IMG/VR virus record: IMGVR_UViG_3300020183_000012
Location: 82,720 to 146,719 of that record
DNA from: a virus
DNA: 64,000 nt
Direction: 5' to 3' (one strand)
Both the position numbers and the translations under genes were made by a program. The notes under the pieces are model-generated. The model had not been told where the DNA came from. It searched no databases and saw only the letters and a list, made by a program, of their open reading frames with translations. Positions 46,938-56,506 of this stretch are shown one piece after another (within the stretch, counting starts at the first letter, position 1; each line of letters begins with the position of its first letter).

Positions 46938-47305
46938 TTTATTGTTATTGTTATCTTATTTTGATTTTTGTTTTTTTTGAAGTATACAACTTTTTCGTCA
47001 GCATCCCATATACAGTCAAATTTAGAAAGACTGAAATTATTTATGTCTTTATGATTTTTGTTTTTTAGGCCAAGAAGATCTATTTTTTCTTTTACTAACT
47101 TTAAAAAATCTTCTTTTTTATTTGAATATAAAACTTTAGATTCTTTTGATATCATCACAGATTCATACTGACCGCTTTCTTTTTTTAACTCTAAGCAGCC
47201 GGTGTCAATAGGATTTTTTTCGTTTTTGTGAATCGCGCTCACGTAGACTATGTTACCGGCTATATTCGGAAAATATCTTCCAAACAAATCTTTGTTTTTA
47301 CTCAT
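46934..47305 (-). CDS. Hypothetical protein, 123 aa
   Basis: Starts MSKNKDLFGRYFPNIAGNIVYVSAIHKNEKNP, lysine-rich, with C-terminal strands (KFDCIWDADEKVVYFKKNKNQNKITITIK). No family recognised. First gene of a three-gene minus-strand cluster with the tail-like genes. Confidence 0.6.
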   Translation of the reverse strand: MSKNKDLFGRYFPNIAGNIVYVSAIHKNEKNPIDTGCLELKKESGQYESVMISKESKVLYSNKKEDFLKLVKEKIDLLGLKNKNHKDINNFSLSKFDCIWDADEKVVYFKKNKNQNKITITIK

Positions 47306-47352
47306 AACATTACTTTCTTTTAAAACCGAAAAAAACCTACTTGGAGAAAAAT

Positions 47353-48069
47353 ATGGACAATTTTGAAAAAATAAATGTACTTGATAGGGGTTTCGTTCGA
47401 CTCATTGAAGTGATGGGTTCTGATCTAACAGTAGTAAATGCTGCTAGAGTTTCGTTTCACAAGGAATCTTCTTGGGACGAAGAACAGCACCAGACAGGAT
47501 CAATAACTGGCAAGACACTCCCAGATAAGGATAAGAAGCTTATTTCGTATCTGGCAAAGCATAAGCATTGGACTCCTTTTGCCCATCCCCAGATCATGCT
47601 TCACATCAAGGCCCCTATTTCGATTCGTACCCAGCTTTTTAAGCACAAGGTCGGATTCGTTGAGAACGAAATTTCTCGTCGGTATGTTACAGAAGAACCA
47701 GAAATTTATATTCCAATGTGGCGCTCTAAGCCAACAACTGGGGCTAAGCAGGGGTCAGAAGACTTCCTTACCAATACAACCACGCTAGAGGCTGCTGAGA
47801 TCATGTACTTTGGGATGGCTAGCGATGCCCTAAAGACCTACAACTGGCTCATAGAGGCTGGTATAGCCCCAGAGCAGGCTCGTTTTGCATTACCTCAGGG
47901 TACATACACCGAATGGTACTGGACGGGTTCTTTAGCCGCTTATGCTCGTGTTTTTAAGCAAAGAATCGACCCCCATGCTCAATGGGAAGTTCGGGAATAT
48001 GCAGATGCGATAGGTAAGATAATAGCTCCGCATTTTTCAGTTTCATGGGCAGAACTAACAAGGTTTTAG
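47353..48069 (+). CDS. thyX: Flavin-dependent thymidylate synthase ThyX, 238 aa
   Basis: KHWTPFAHPQIMLHIKAPISIRTQLFKHKVGFVENEISRRYV contains the ThyX region. The canonical RHR of the RHRx7S motif reads KHK here, with NEISRRY kept. It makes dTMP from dUMP with FADH2 and methylene-tetrahydrofolate. The ATG at 47353 follows TTGGAGAAAA; an upstream TTG is less likely. Its codon use is clearly less A+T-rich than the neighbours, suggesting a separate origin. Confidence 0.9.
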   Translation: MDNFEKINVLDRGFVRLIEVMGSDLTVVNAARVSFHKESSWDEEQHQTGSITGKTLPDKDKKLISYLAKHKHWTPFAHPQIMLHIKAPISIRTQLFKHKVGFVENEISRRYVTEEPEIYIPMWRSKPTTGAKQGSEDFLTNTTTLEAAEIMYFGMASDALKTYNWLIEAGIAPEQARFALPQGTYTEWYWTGSLAAYARVFKQRIDPHAQWEVREYADAIGKIIAPHFSVSWAELTRF

Positions 48070-48094
48070 CTGTTGTCTATCTTAATTAAGACAT

Positions 48095-48319
48095 GTGAGT
48101 GATTATTTAAAGTATGATATAACATATTTTGGAGACCTGGATGAAAAGGGATTCAAAATATCTTATATGTTATTAAATCATAAAATATTTCATGAGTTTG
48201 TATTGTATCCGGATGACGATATAGTAGTTATCAAAGATGTTAAAGAAATCAAAGGATATGAAACAATATTTGATTGGATAACTTCATTTAGATATGTAAT
48301 AGATTTAAATAGGAGATAA
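48095..48319 (+). CDS. Hypothetical protein, 74 aa
   Basis: Starts with GTG. Reads MSDYLKYDITYFGDLDEKGFKISYMLLNHKIFHEFVLYPDDDIVVIKDVK. No family recognised. The next gene starts one base after its stop. Confidence 0.55.
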   Translation: MSDYLKYDITYFGDLDEKGFKISYMLLNHKIFHEFVLYPDDDIVVIKDVKEIKGYETIFDWITSFRYVIDLNRR

Positions 48320-48320
48320 A

Positions 48321-48629
48321 ATGTTTTGGATATCACTGGTGAGCGCATTTGGACTGGCTCTACTTTTTACTGAAAAAAGAGAAGAGTTTCCAGTATCATT
48401 TTTTCATAATATTTTTTTGAAAGTATTAGGAATATTTAGATATGAAAAACTTAAAAAAGTTGCTTTTTGCGTAGTATGTTTTTCTTTCTGGGCCGCTTTG
48501 CTCACTGATTGTTTTATATATTTTTTGATTGATAAGTCGTATTTCATGTGGCCATTGAGTGGATTTGCAACTTCTGGACTTTCCTGGTTTATTATAGATC
48601 TTTTAAATACATTGGACTCATCAGAATAA
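48321..48629 (+). CDS. Membrane protein, 102 aa
   Basis: Three hydrophobic stretches (LVSAFGLALLF, AFCVVCFSFWAALLTDCFIYFL, WPLSGFATSGLSWFIIDLL). The CVVCFSFW motif recalls small phage and bacterial membrane proteins of the DUF1360 type, an uncertain match. Confidence 0.6.
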   Translation: MFWISLVSAFGLALLFTEKREEFPVSFFHNIFLKVLGIFRYEKLKKVAFCVVCFSFWAALLTDCFIYFLIDKSYFMWPLSGFATSGLSWFIIDLLNTLDSSE

Positions 48630-48654
48630 ATTATTCTGTGAATGAGCGCCTGTA

Positions 48655-48665
48655 TACTATAATAC
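48655..48665 (+). promoter_or_regulatory. Sigma70-like -10 box before the sigma factor gene
   Basis: GTATACTATAATAC about 15 bases before the ATG of the sigma factor. CTGTATACTA also occurs, in the opposite orientation, before the helicase gene near 41490. Confidence 0.4.
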
Positions 48666-48677
48666 ACGAGGAATATT

Positions 48678-49484
48678 ATGAACAAAGCAAAAACAGAACC
48701 AACAACAAAAGACAAATGGCAAAAGTTTCAAACACTAAGAGACCGTAATAATTTTAAGGACCCTGAGTTTATAAAGCTCAGAAATGAAATAGCAACCGAA
48801 AATTTTCATCTTGTAATTAAGCTTTCTGACTTAATGCACAGAAAGCATCCAGAAGTTGACAAGGAAGATCTTAGAAGCTTTGGAAGTCTTGGTTTGCTTG
48901 ATGCGATAATGAAGTTTGATTCCGGTAAAGATATAAAGTTTGAGACATTTGCAACATACAGACTTTTTGGAAGCATGTATGATGAAATGAGGAAGGCAGA
49001 CTGGCTGCCTCGCTTAACAAGGCAAAGGATGACGAAGCTTGAAAAGCTAAGAGAGAAGTTTGTTTCTGCTAATGGAATAAAGCCAACAAGAGACGAAATA
49101 ATTTCTTTAGCGGAGCCAAAAGACAAGGCAGATATAGAGAAGTTTTTAAGCGAAAATGGAGAAGTTTGGATATATTCCATGAATGGAAATGTATCTAATA
49201 ATGATGATAATGAAGTGAATTTCTACCATGTTGACAAAAAAGGAAACCCGGAAGCAGATACAGTAAAAATAGATTTCTTCAATAACTTTATTAGAAAAAA
49301 CTTTAATGAAGATGAGTCTAAGATAATATGGCTTGTCTATTATGAAAATAGAACTCTAAAAGATACTGCAAATATACTTGGAATTGCAGAAAGTAGAATA
49401 TGTCCAATTCATAGTAATATATTAAAGAAGCTGCGTAAGCACTTTCAGGAGAGGCCATCTGATTTAGAAATATTCAAAATATAA
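48678..49484 (+). CDS. Sigma-70 family (FliA/WhiG-like) sigma factor, 268 aa
   Basis: Region 2: EDLRSFGSLGLLDAIMKFDSGKDIKFETFATYRLFGSMYDEMRKADWLPR (about residues 63-112) is typical of FliA/WhiG-type sigma factors. A shortened region 3 follows (RQRMTKLEKLREKFVSANGIKPTRDEI), and region 4, SKIIWLVYYENRTLKDTANILGIAESRICPIHSNILKKLRKHF. It would redirect host RNA polymerase to phage promoters; the A+T-rich block or the 30-copy element are candidate targets. The next gene starts six bases after its stop. Confidence 0.85.
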   Translation: MNKAKTEPTTKDKWQKFQTLRDRNNFKDPEFIKLRNEIATENFHLVIKLSDLMHRKHPEVDKEDLRSFGSLGLLDAIMKFDSGKDIKFETFATYRLFGSMYDEMRKADWLPRLTRQRMTKLEKLREKFVSANGIKPTRDEIISLAEPKDKADIEKFLSENGEVWIYSMNGNVSNNDDNEVNFYHVDKKGNPEADTVKIDFFNNFIRKNFNEDESKIIWLVYYENRTLKDTANILGIAESRICPIHSNILKKLRKHFQERPSDLEIFKI

Positions 49485-49490
49485 ACTAAA

Positions 49491-50051
49491 ATGCAGATAG
49501 AAAAACACATAGTATTAATTCTCAATTGTAATTGGCATCCTGTGGGATTTTGCAATGTATTTCACGCTGTAACAAAAGTTTGTGCGGAAAGAGCAAAATT
49601 TCTTGATACTGCTAATTTTCAACTAATGGGGGTAGACGAATGGTTTGAATATGACAGGTATTCAAAAACCATAAGTACAACAAGAGGTGCTTTCCCAGTT
49701 CCAGAAATAATAGTTTCTTGTTATTACGGAAAAATTCCAACATTTAGACCGTATCCAACAAAGAAAAATATTCTCAAAAGAGATAATTATGTGTGTCAGT
49801 ACACGGGTAAAAAGCTTTCCTCAAAAGAGGCTACAATAGATCACGTGTTCCCAAAAAGCAGAGGCGGGCTACTAAGCTGGGAAAATTGTGTTGCAGCCAG
49901 CTTTGAAATAAATAATCTAAAAAGAAATAGAACTCCAGAAGAATTTGGTATTAATTTACCTATGAGGCCATGTATGCCAAAATGGAACATATTTAATACT
50001 CTTCCATCAAATTTCTCAATACCAGATAGCTGGAAGAATTTTATAAAATAA
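49491..50051 (+). CDS. HNH endonuclease-like protein, 186 aa
   Basis: YVCQYTGKKLSSKEATIDHVFPKSRGGLLSWENCVAASFEINNLKRNRTPEEFG is an HNH_5-type motif (DH, N, N). The zinc-binding CxxC pairs of this family are mostly lost: CQYTG instead of CxxC, and SFEIN instead of CxxCN. The fold may be stabilised differently. Homing or packaging-associated nuclease are both possible. Confidence 0.75.
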   Translation: MQIEKHIVLILNCNWHPVGFCNVFHAVTKVCAERAKFLDTANFQLMGVDEWFEYDRYSKTISTTRGAFPVPEIIVSCYYGKIPTFRPYPTKKNILKRDNYVCQYTGKKLSSKEATIDHVFPKSRGGLLSWENCVAASFEINNLKRNRTPEEFGINLPMRPCMPKWNIFNTLPSNFSIPDSWKNFIK

Positions 50052-50056
50052 TAAAT

Positions 50057-50737
50057 ATGAAATCTGGAATAGGATCTAGAAAAACTGGATCAAAAAAATG
50101 TTCATTTTTTAATAGAATTTTTCCAGGAGTTCCATGCTTTGTGGTTGGAAGCTCTCCTTTTATAAATGATTTAAATCTAAATGCTATTGAAAATAATCTG
50201 TCTATATCCATAAACAGATCAATGTTCAAGTTCAATTCAATAATAGGAATGTGGCAAGATGTAAGTTTTTGGAAAACTGAAAAATCAACAATACAAACAA
50301 CAAAATGCTGGAAGGTTTGCACTTCATACTCTGATCCAAATAATTGTTTTTATCATTTTTCTATTAAGGGTGGAAATTTCAAAAAAACAGAAGACTGTAG
50401 TGAACTTTTTGGAAGTGGAAGTTCGGGTCCTCTAGCTGTTCAGTTTGCTGTCGCGATGGGATGCTACCCTATTATTTGTATAGGAATGGATTGTGAAATA
50501 AAAGATGGTAAAACCGATTTCTATGGTATAAATAAATTTTGGGGACCCAATACAATAGAAAACTGCAAAAAGGGAATAGAATGGATTAAAAAAGAATTCC
50601 CAGATGATATGGTTATCCTGTGCGATTCTGTAAAAAAATATAACGAATATGCTGACAAGTTTTGTGATATTTCAAAAAAAGATATATTGAATTCTACTAT
50701 ACTTGATAGCTTAAAAAACTCAAAACAAAGTCGATAA
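50057..50737 (+). CDS. DUF115/MptE-like or sialyltransferase-like protein, 226 aa
   Basis: PCFVVGSSPFINDLNLNAIENNLSISINRSMFKFN, WQDVSFWKTEK, and SGPLAVQFAVAMGCYPIICIGMDCEI match the DUF115/MptE-like Rossmann group, which includes glycosyltransferase-like proteins of phages. Likely sugar-related. Confidence 0.6.
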   Translation: MKSGIGSRKTGSKKCSFFNRIFPGVPCFVVGSSPFINDLNLNAIENNLSISINRSMFKFNSIIGMWQDVSFWKTEKSTIQTTKCWKVCTSYSDPNNCFYHFSIKGGNFKKTEDCSELFGSGSSGPLAVQFAVAMGCYPIICIGMDCEIKDGKTDFYGINKFWGPNTIENCKKGIEWIKKEFPDDMVILCDSVKKYNEYADKFCDISKKDILNSTILDSLKNSKQSR

Positions 50738-50817
50738 TTCCACTATAAAAAGAAGGTAATTTAAACAAAGGTTTGCGCCTTTCAAAATAGTAATCCGTTA
50801 GACTAAAAGGAGACAAT

Positions 50818-53346
50818 ATGTCTATTTGCCTAGAAACAGAAAGAGAAAAAATTATGAATAACAACAAAACTTTTACATATCAAGAAGCTCTTGATGAAAG
50901 TATCAAATACTTTAATGGAGATGAATTGGCAGCAAAGGTATTTATTGATAAATATGCACTAAGAAATGAGAATATGGATCTGGTTGAATCAACACCAGAT
51001 GATATGCACAGAAGAATTGCAAGAGAATTTGCAAGAATAGAAAATAAAAAATTTAAGTCTCCGTTATCGGAAAATGAAATATATGATTTGCTAAAAGGTT
51101 TTGACAGAATAGTTCCACAAGGTTCTCCAATGTATGGAATTGGGAATAGGTATCAATTCATATCATTAAGCAATTGTTATGTTGTTGAATCTCCTCTAGA
51201 TGCATATGGCTCTATCATGGAAGCTGATGAAAATTTAGTTCAGATAAGTAAAAGAAGAGGTGGTGTCGGTATAGACATATCACATTTGAGACCATCAGGA
51301 GCACCAACAAAAAATGCTGCAAGAACAAGTACTGGTGTTGTATCATTTGCTGAAAGGTACTCAAATTCAATAAGAGAAGTTGGTCAGGCTGGTAGAAGGG
51401 GAGCTCTTATGGTAACGCTAAATGTTCATCATCCAGATATATTAGAGTTCTCTAAAGTAAAGAGAGATTTAACAAAAGTTACTGGTGCAAATATTTCCAT
51501 TAGATTGACGGATGAATTTTTAAGCGCTGTTGATAAAGACGAAAAATACGAGCAAAGATGGCCAATTGAGTCTTCTTCTCCAATAATATCAAGAAAAGTA
51601 AATGCAAGATCAATATGGAATATTATTGTTGAAAATGCTCATCATATGGCAGAGCCTGGTCTTCTATTCTGGGATAACATAATAAAAGAAAGTCCAGCAG
51701 ACTGCTATTCTGATTGTGGGTACAAAACAATTAGCACCAATCCATGTTCTGAAATACCGCTATCTGCATTTGATAGTTGCAGGTTGATGCTTCTTAATGC
51801 ATTTGGATATGTAGAAAATCCATTTACAAAGAAAGCTAAATTTAATTTTGAAAAGTTCAATAAGGACGCAGAGTTGTGTCAAAGGTTGATGGATGACTTG
51901 GTAGACCTCGAGATAGAATGTATTGAAAGAATCATAGAAAAGATATCATCTGATCCAGAACCAAAAGAAACAAAGCAAAGAGAAGTTTCTCTTTGGAAAA
52001 AAATAAAAGAAGTTGCATTAAATGGTCGCAGAACTGGTACTGGAGCAACGGCAATAGGAGATGCTCTCGCTGCACTTGGTCTTCAGTATGCCAGCGAAGA
52101 TGGTATAGCGATGACTGAGGATATATACAAAAATCTTAAGCTTTCTGCATATAGAAGCAGCGTAAAAATGGCAAAAGAGATAGGTGCATTTCCTGTGTGG
52201 GATTGGAAAAAGGAAAAAGATAATCCATTTTTAGGTAGAATAAAAAATGAAGATCCATCTCTTTATGAAGATATGAAAAAGTATGGAAGAAGAAATATAG
52301 CACTTCTAACAACTGCTCCAGCTGGTTCTGTTTCAATATTAACTCAAACATCTAGTGGAATTGAGCCTCAATTTATGATTGATCCATATATCAGAAGAAA
52401 GAAAGGAAATCCAGGAGATGTTGGATTTAGATCTGATTTTGTTGATCAAAATGGAGATCACTGGATGGAATTTAAGATATATCCACCAAAAGTAAAAATG
52501 TGGATGGAAATAACTGGTGAAAAAGATCTTAGAAAGAGTCCATGGAGTGGCTCTACTGCTCCAGAGCTAGACTGGAGAAAGAGAGTGCATTTGCAATCTG
52601 TGGCTCAAAAGCACCTTGATCACGCAATTTCTAGTACCTTAAACCTTCCAAGTGACGTTTCTATTTCATCTGTTGATGAAATATATAGGACTGCATGGAA
52701 AAGCGGGTGCAAAGGTATAACCATATACAGAGATGGTTGTAGAACAGGAGTTCTTGTTTCTGAATCAAAGAAAAATCCAGAAGATGAAATTTTAATAACA
52801 AAAGCACCCAAAAGACCTGAAACATTATCATGCGATGTTCATCATTGCGTGGTTAAGGGTAAACAATATTTTGTAATAGTTGGAAAAATGAAAGAAAAGC
52901 CTTACGAAGTATTTGCAAGTATGAATCATATTTCTGATGAAAACGATGATCTATTAATATCTAAAAGTTTTGTATCTGGGACTCTTACTAAGGAATCTAG
53001 AGGTCACTACAGAGCTGATTTGAGTGATTCTAGCGATAATTCTATGAAGATTAAAAAGATAGGAGATAAACTAACTGAAGAGGAAGCAGCTTTAACTAGA
53101 ATAATATCAACAGCCTTAAGGCATGGTGCTAATGTTCAGTTTATTGTTCATCAGCTTGAAAAGGTTGAAGGTTCAATGCATGGTTTCTCAAAAAGTATAG
53201 CAAGAGCTTTAAAGAAATATATTCCAGATGGAGCTGAAGTTAGTGGAGAAACTTGCTCTAGTTGCGAAACTAAAGATAAATGTGCCCTTGTAAGACAGGA
53301 AGGATGCATAATGTGCAAGTCTTGCGGATGGTCAAAATGTGGATAA
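50818..53346 (+). CDS. nrdJ: Class II (cobalamin-dependent) ribonucleotide reductase, 842 aa
   Basis: Adenosylcobalamin-dependent reductase: FISLSNCYVVESP, GGVGIDISHLRPSGAPTKNAARTSTGVVSF, and NPCSEIPLSAFDSCRLMLLN carry the substrate-cysteine regions, and NIALLTTAPAGSVSILTQTSSGIEPQF the PxGSxS loop. The C terminus has the CSSCETKDKC and CIMCKSCGWSKCG cysteine clusters typical of NrdJ. It reduces ribonucleotides without oxygen and needs host cobalamin. The start follows AAAGGAGAC. The dUTPase gene follows nine bases later. Confidence 0.92.
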   Translation: MSICLETEREKIMNNNKTFTYQEALDESIKYFNGDELAAKVFIDKYALRNENMDLVESTPDDMHRRIAREFARIENKKFKSPLSENEIYDLLKGFDRIVPQGSPMYGIGNRYQFISLSNCYVVESPLDAYGSIMEADENLVQISKRRGGVGIDISHLRPSGAPTKNAARTSTGVVSFAERYSNSIREVGQAGRRGALMVTLNVHHPDILEFSKVKRDLTKVTGANISIRLTDEFLSAVDKDEKYEQRWPIESSSPIISRKVNARSIWNIIVENAHHMAEPGLLFWDNIIKESPADCYSDCGYKTISTNPCSEIPLSAFDSCRLMLLNAFGYVENPFTKKAKFNFEKFNKDAELCQRLMDDLVDLEIECIERIIEKISSDPEPKETKQREVSLWKKIKEVALNGRRTGTGATAIGDALAALGLQYASEDGIAMTEDIYKNLKLSAYRSSVKMAKEIGAFPVWDWKKEKDNPFLGRIKNEDPSLYEDMKKYGRRNIALLTTAPAGSVSILTQTSSGIEPQFMIDPYIRRKKGNPGDVGFRSDFVDQNGDHWMEFKIYPPKVKMWMEITGEKDLRKSPWSGSTAPELDWRKRVHLQSVAQKHLDHAISSTLNLPSDVSISSVDEIYRTAWKSGCKGITIYRDGCRTGVLVSESKKNPEDEILITKAPKRPETLSCDVHHCVVKGKQYFVIVGKMKEKPYEVFASMNHISDENDDLLISKSFVSGTLTKESRGHYRADLSDSSDNSMKIKKIGDKLTEEEAALTRIISTALRHGANVQFIVHQLEKVEGSMHGFSKSIARALKKYIPDGAEVSGETCSSCETKDKCALVRQEGCIMCKSCGWSKCG

Positions 53347-53355
53347 GGAGAAAAG

Positions 53356-53820
53356 ATGCATATGATAAAGTATAAAAGAAGTCACGAAGATGCAAGATTG
53401 CCATCCAAGGCAAATGAAAATGATGCAGGTTTTGATTTATGGTCTGTAGACGATGGGAATATATCTTACGACAAAGATGGTTTTATAAAATATATTGAAT
53501 ATGGGACAGGCATACACATAGAGCCCATGCCATATACTTTTACTATGATATATCCAAGAAGTAGCATAAGAAATAAGGATATATTGTTGGCCAACAGCGT
53601 TGGAATAATTGATAATGGATATAGAGGTGAGTTAAAAATTGTTTTTAGGCCAACAAAACAGGTAAAGGATAGAAACGAAATTTCTTTGTATTGTAAGGGA
53701 GAGAGGATAGCCCAAATAATCCCGTTTAGATACTCTAACGAATTTTATTTTGTAGAGACCAGAGAGCTTAATGAGACAAGCAGAGGCGAGGGAGGATTTG
53801 GGTCAACTGGATCGACCTGA
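53356..53820 (+). CDS. dut: dUTPase, 154 aa
   Basis: All five trimeric dUTPase motifs are present: NDAGFDLWS (1), YPRSSIRNK (2), VGIIDNGYRGE (3), GERIAQII (4) and RGEGGFGSTG (5). It hydrolyses dUTP to dUMP, feeding ThyX and keeping uracil out of phage DNA. Co-transcribed with the RNR gene; its stop overlaps the next start by one base. Confidence 0.93.
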   Translation: MHMIKYKRSHEDARLPSKANENDAGFDLWSVDDGNISYDKDGFIKYIEYGTGIHIEPMPYTFTMIYPRSSIRNKDILLANSVGIIDNGYRGELKIVFRPTKQVKDRNEISLYCKGERIAQIIPFRYSNEFYFVETRELNETSRGEGGFGSTGST

Positions 53821-55637
53821 TGCCAATAACGCCAGATAAAACTCTAGTAATATATAATTCCGGAGAACCAGCAAGTCTTGATTTCATGACTCAGTACATA
53901 AAGATCAGGAGAGTACCTCCTGCCAATCTTTATGGCATTGACACTCCAACGTCAGACAGATACCAAACATATGAAGATTTTAAACAAAATCTTCTAGATG
54001 TAATAAATAATCTTATAGATATAAATAATTATACATGTGTGCTTCTTGGGTATAGGGTACCATCTGGATTTATACACAACCAAAGAGTATATTCTTGCTC
54101 TTCTGTAATTTCTGGAAGAAAAATACCATTTGATGGAACTCCAAAAAGAAATACATCATATACCACAAGCAATTTTTTAAAGTTTGACTTAAATCTCAGT
54201 AAAATACCTGTATGTTTTTCTTTAGATGTAAAGAATGTAATACAGATGAAAATATTAATTAATAAAATCAAATCAAACAAAGACGGAGTTATCATAAATG
54301 GCAGTTTTTATTTAGATAAATATCACACGCTTTCTTCATATCCAAATGATGAAATTTATTTTGATATAGTTGATGCATTTGACAATACAGCTAAAAACAA
54401 ATTTAATATTGATGTAAGAAAAACAGCAAAAAACAGAAACTCAAATATTGAACCATCTTTTTCTTTGCTTGTAAATGATTCAATATTTTGGGGATGGGGA
54501 GATTTGATTGCAAATGAAAGTTATTTTTCTCCAACTTCCACAAATAGAGTAGTGTTCATGTCATATGATAACAGGTCAATGACATCATTAAGAATAGAAT
54601 CTTCAGACAATGCGTGTTTGGCTGCAATAAACAGAGGATATGCATGTGTCGCAGGGAATATAGGAGATTCTGCATTTTTAGAAAGTGAATTGAAAATAAA
54701 TGATCCTTACGATCCATATTCTACAGGTGCTTTAGAAAATCACATGGTACCGAATCCATATTCTTTTATGGATGCCTTATATTCAGGTAGAACTGTAGGA
54801 GAGGCATTTCTATATAGCAAACCATACTTGCATGATTCTTTTGTGATGATAGGGGATCCATTACTAAAAGCATATATAGAAAATTCGATTGATCAAGAAA
54901 AAGCAAGTGCAAAAGAATTATGGTTAGATACTGAATCAAATCTTTCAAAATCTGCAGCTTATATTATATCTGAAGGAAAATATTCTTCTCTTCTTCATGA
55001 AAGAAATTTGAGATCAAATGATCTTGATATGAAAATTGATTTAAGTAAAAGTTCTTATAATTTAAATAGTAAATATTTTATTGAAAATAGAAAAAATACT
55101 TTTTCAGGAACATTTGACGCGTTCCAGGGATTTAGCCAGCAAATAAATATGCAGATTAATGCTATAGATGACATAACATTTAGAGATTTTTTGAAAGCAA
55201 ATAACCTTTATGTTTCAAGATCTATAGTAAAAATGATGACCAACGGAGAGGCAATGATTATTGGAAATGAAATACAAAATCTAAAAGTTGACAAGAATAT
55301 ATACCTTGATATATTTGTTCAAGAAATGGATGGAGACGCGGGATATATACATTTTGAAATTGATGGATCTTTAGATGAAGATTTTGATCAAATAGTATTC
55401 AATTTTAAATCATATGAAGACACTTCTTTTTGGAAATATGAAAAAACATCTGGGTCTATGGAAAATTTTGAGCAAAGAGGAATATTTTCTGGTCTTGTAG
55501 GAAGAAGAGTTTCAGTATCAAGACCATCAACTTATCGATACAGTCTATCCGGAGAGGAATTGTATATAAGATATAGACAAATATTAAATTCAAATTACAT
55601 GTCAGAATATTTTTATGAGGTTATTATAATACCATGA
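53820..55637 (+). CDS. TIGR03790-like protein, 605 aa
   Basis: N-terminal TLVIYNSGEPASLDFMTQYIKIRRVPPANL, central FMSYDNRSMTSLRIESSDNACLAAINRGYACVAGNIGDSAFL, then TVGEAFLYSKPYLHDSFVMIGDPLLKAYI match the TIGR03790 family, known from planctomycetes, acidobacteria and others, without an established function. The C-terminal 200 residues are an extra region ending in beta-rich sequence. Overlaps the dUTPase stop (TGATG) and the next start (ATGA). Confidence 0.7.
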   Translation: MPITPDKTLVIYNSGEPASLDFMTQYIKIRRVPPANLYGIDTPTSDRYQTYEDFKQNLLDVINNLIDINNYTCVLLGYRVPSGFIHNQRVYSCSSVISGRKIPFDGTPKRNTSYTTSNFLKFDLNLSKIPVCFSLDVKNVIQMKILINKIKSNKDGVIINGSFYLDKYHTLSSYPNDEIYFDIVDAFDNTAKNKFNIDVRKTAKNRNSNIEPSFSLLVNDSIFWGWGDLIANESYFSPTSTNRVVFMSYDNRSMTSLRIESSDNACLAAINRGYACVAGNIGDSAFLESELKINDPYDPYSTGALENHMVPNPYSFMDALYSGRTVGEAFLYSKPYLHDSFVMIGDPLLKAYIENSIDQEKASAKELWLDTESNLSKSAAYIISEGKYSSLLHERNLRSNDLDMKIDLSKSSYNLNSKYFIENRKNTFSGTFDAFQGFSQQINMQINAIDDITFRDFLKANNLYVSRSIVKMMTNGEAMIIGNEIQNLKVDKNIYLDIFVQEMDGDAGYIHFEIDGSLDEDFDQIVFNFKSYEDTSFWKYEKTSGSMENFEQRGIFSGLVGRRVSVSRPSTYRYSLSGEELYIRYRQILNSNYMSEYFYEVIIIP

Positions 55638-56128
55638 TATATTCAGGAGAATTTAGATTGCATTTAGTGCTTCTTTCAAAAATATTGAAGTATGATTATA
55701 AATCTATGGTATTATTTAATAAAACAATAATTGACATAAATAATTCTGCTATAAACTTTGACAGTAGTAAGGTTGTTATGTATAAAAAAAGTGCATCTTC
55801 ATCTGTAAGACAATTGACAAGGGATACAAATGCAGGAGATGTTATTAAATTAAATTATTTACGAGAGATTTATGGACTAGCTCAAGACCAATACGGAATT
55901 AGTATTGATAAATTTTTAGAAGAAAATTACATCGAAATACCTTTAACCCTTAAGGCAGTATCTGAGTTTATAGGTGTTGTAACAACAAGATATGGTGATA
56001 AATGGTGTAGATTCATTGATATTGACATTCCAATATCTGAACTAGAAAATTCAAAATATTCTAATAAAAAAATGACTTGGAGTTTTTTGGGAGGATTTAA
56101 CAGTCCGTGGTCAGCAGATCTTAATTGA
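55634..56128 (+). CDS. Hypothetical protein, 164 aa
   Basis: No family recognised. The N-terminal half is helical-strand mixed; the C-terminal SEFIGVVTTRYGDKWCRFIDIDIPISELE is beta-rich and ends GGFNSPWSADLN. Coupled to the TIGR03790-like gene by an ATGA overlap. It converges with the 56111 gene, overlapping by 18 bases. Confidence 0.65.
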   Translation: MIYSGEFRLHLVLLSKILKYDYKSMVLFNKTIIDINNSAINFDSSKVVMYKKSASSSVRQLTRDTNAGDVIKLNYLREIYGLAQDQYGISIDKFLEENYIEIPLTLKAVSEFIGVVTTRYGDKWCRFIDIDIPISELENSKYSNKKMTWSFLGGFNSPWSADLN

Positions 56129-56506
56129 AACCAATTGATCTTTTAAATCATACCACAAGTCTGGATCGCCTCTAAATTCTTTTATTCCAGATGATATTTT
56201 TGATACAGTTTTTACTAAATCTTTTAAGGCAACAGCATCTTTAATGGTGTCTTTGTCTTCAAGATCTGATATAGCTCTTCTTATTAAGCTTTTCATGAAA
56301 ATATCATCTTTATATACTTCTGAAATATAGGAATCTATTACTTTTAGTCTTTCGGAAACCTTAGATGACTTTATTATATAGCTAAGTAGCTTTTCTTGAA
56401 TATCTTCATTTCTTTGAAGTATAAAATTGCTCAAAGCTATAGCTGATTCTGAATTTTTCACAGATTGAATTAGCATACTTTGTGTATCTTTATTATTTTC
56501 AATCAT
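56111..56506 (-). CDS. Hypothetical helical protein, 131 aa
   Basis: The start at MIENNKDTQSM is preferred since its ATG overlaps the stop of the upstream minus-strand gene (ATGA). Helical throughout (SMLIQSVKNSESAIALSNFILQRNEDIQEKLLSYIIK...). No family recognised. Confidence 0.65.
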   Translation of the reverse strand: MIENNKDTQSMLIQSVKNSESAIALSNFILQRNEDIQEKLLSYIIKSSKVSERLKVIDSYISEVYKDDIFMKSLIRRAISDLEDKDTIKDAVALKDLVKTVSKISSGIKEFRGDPDLWYDLKDQLVSIKIC

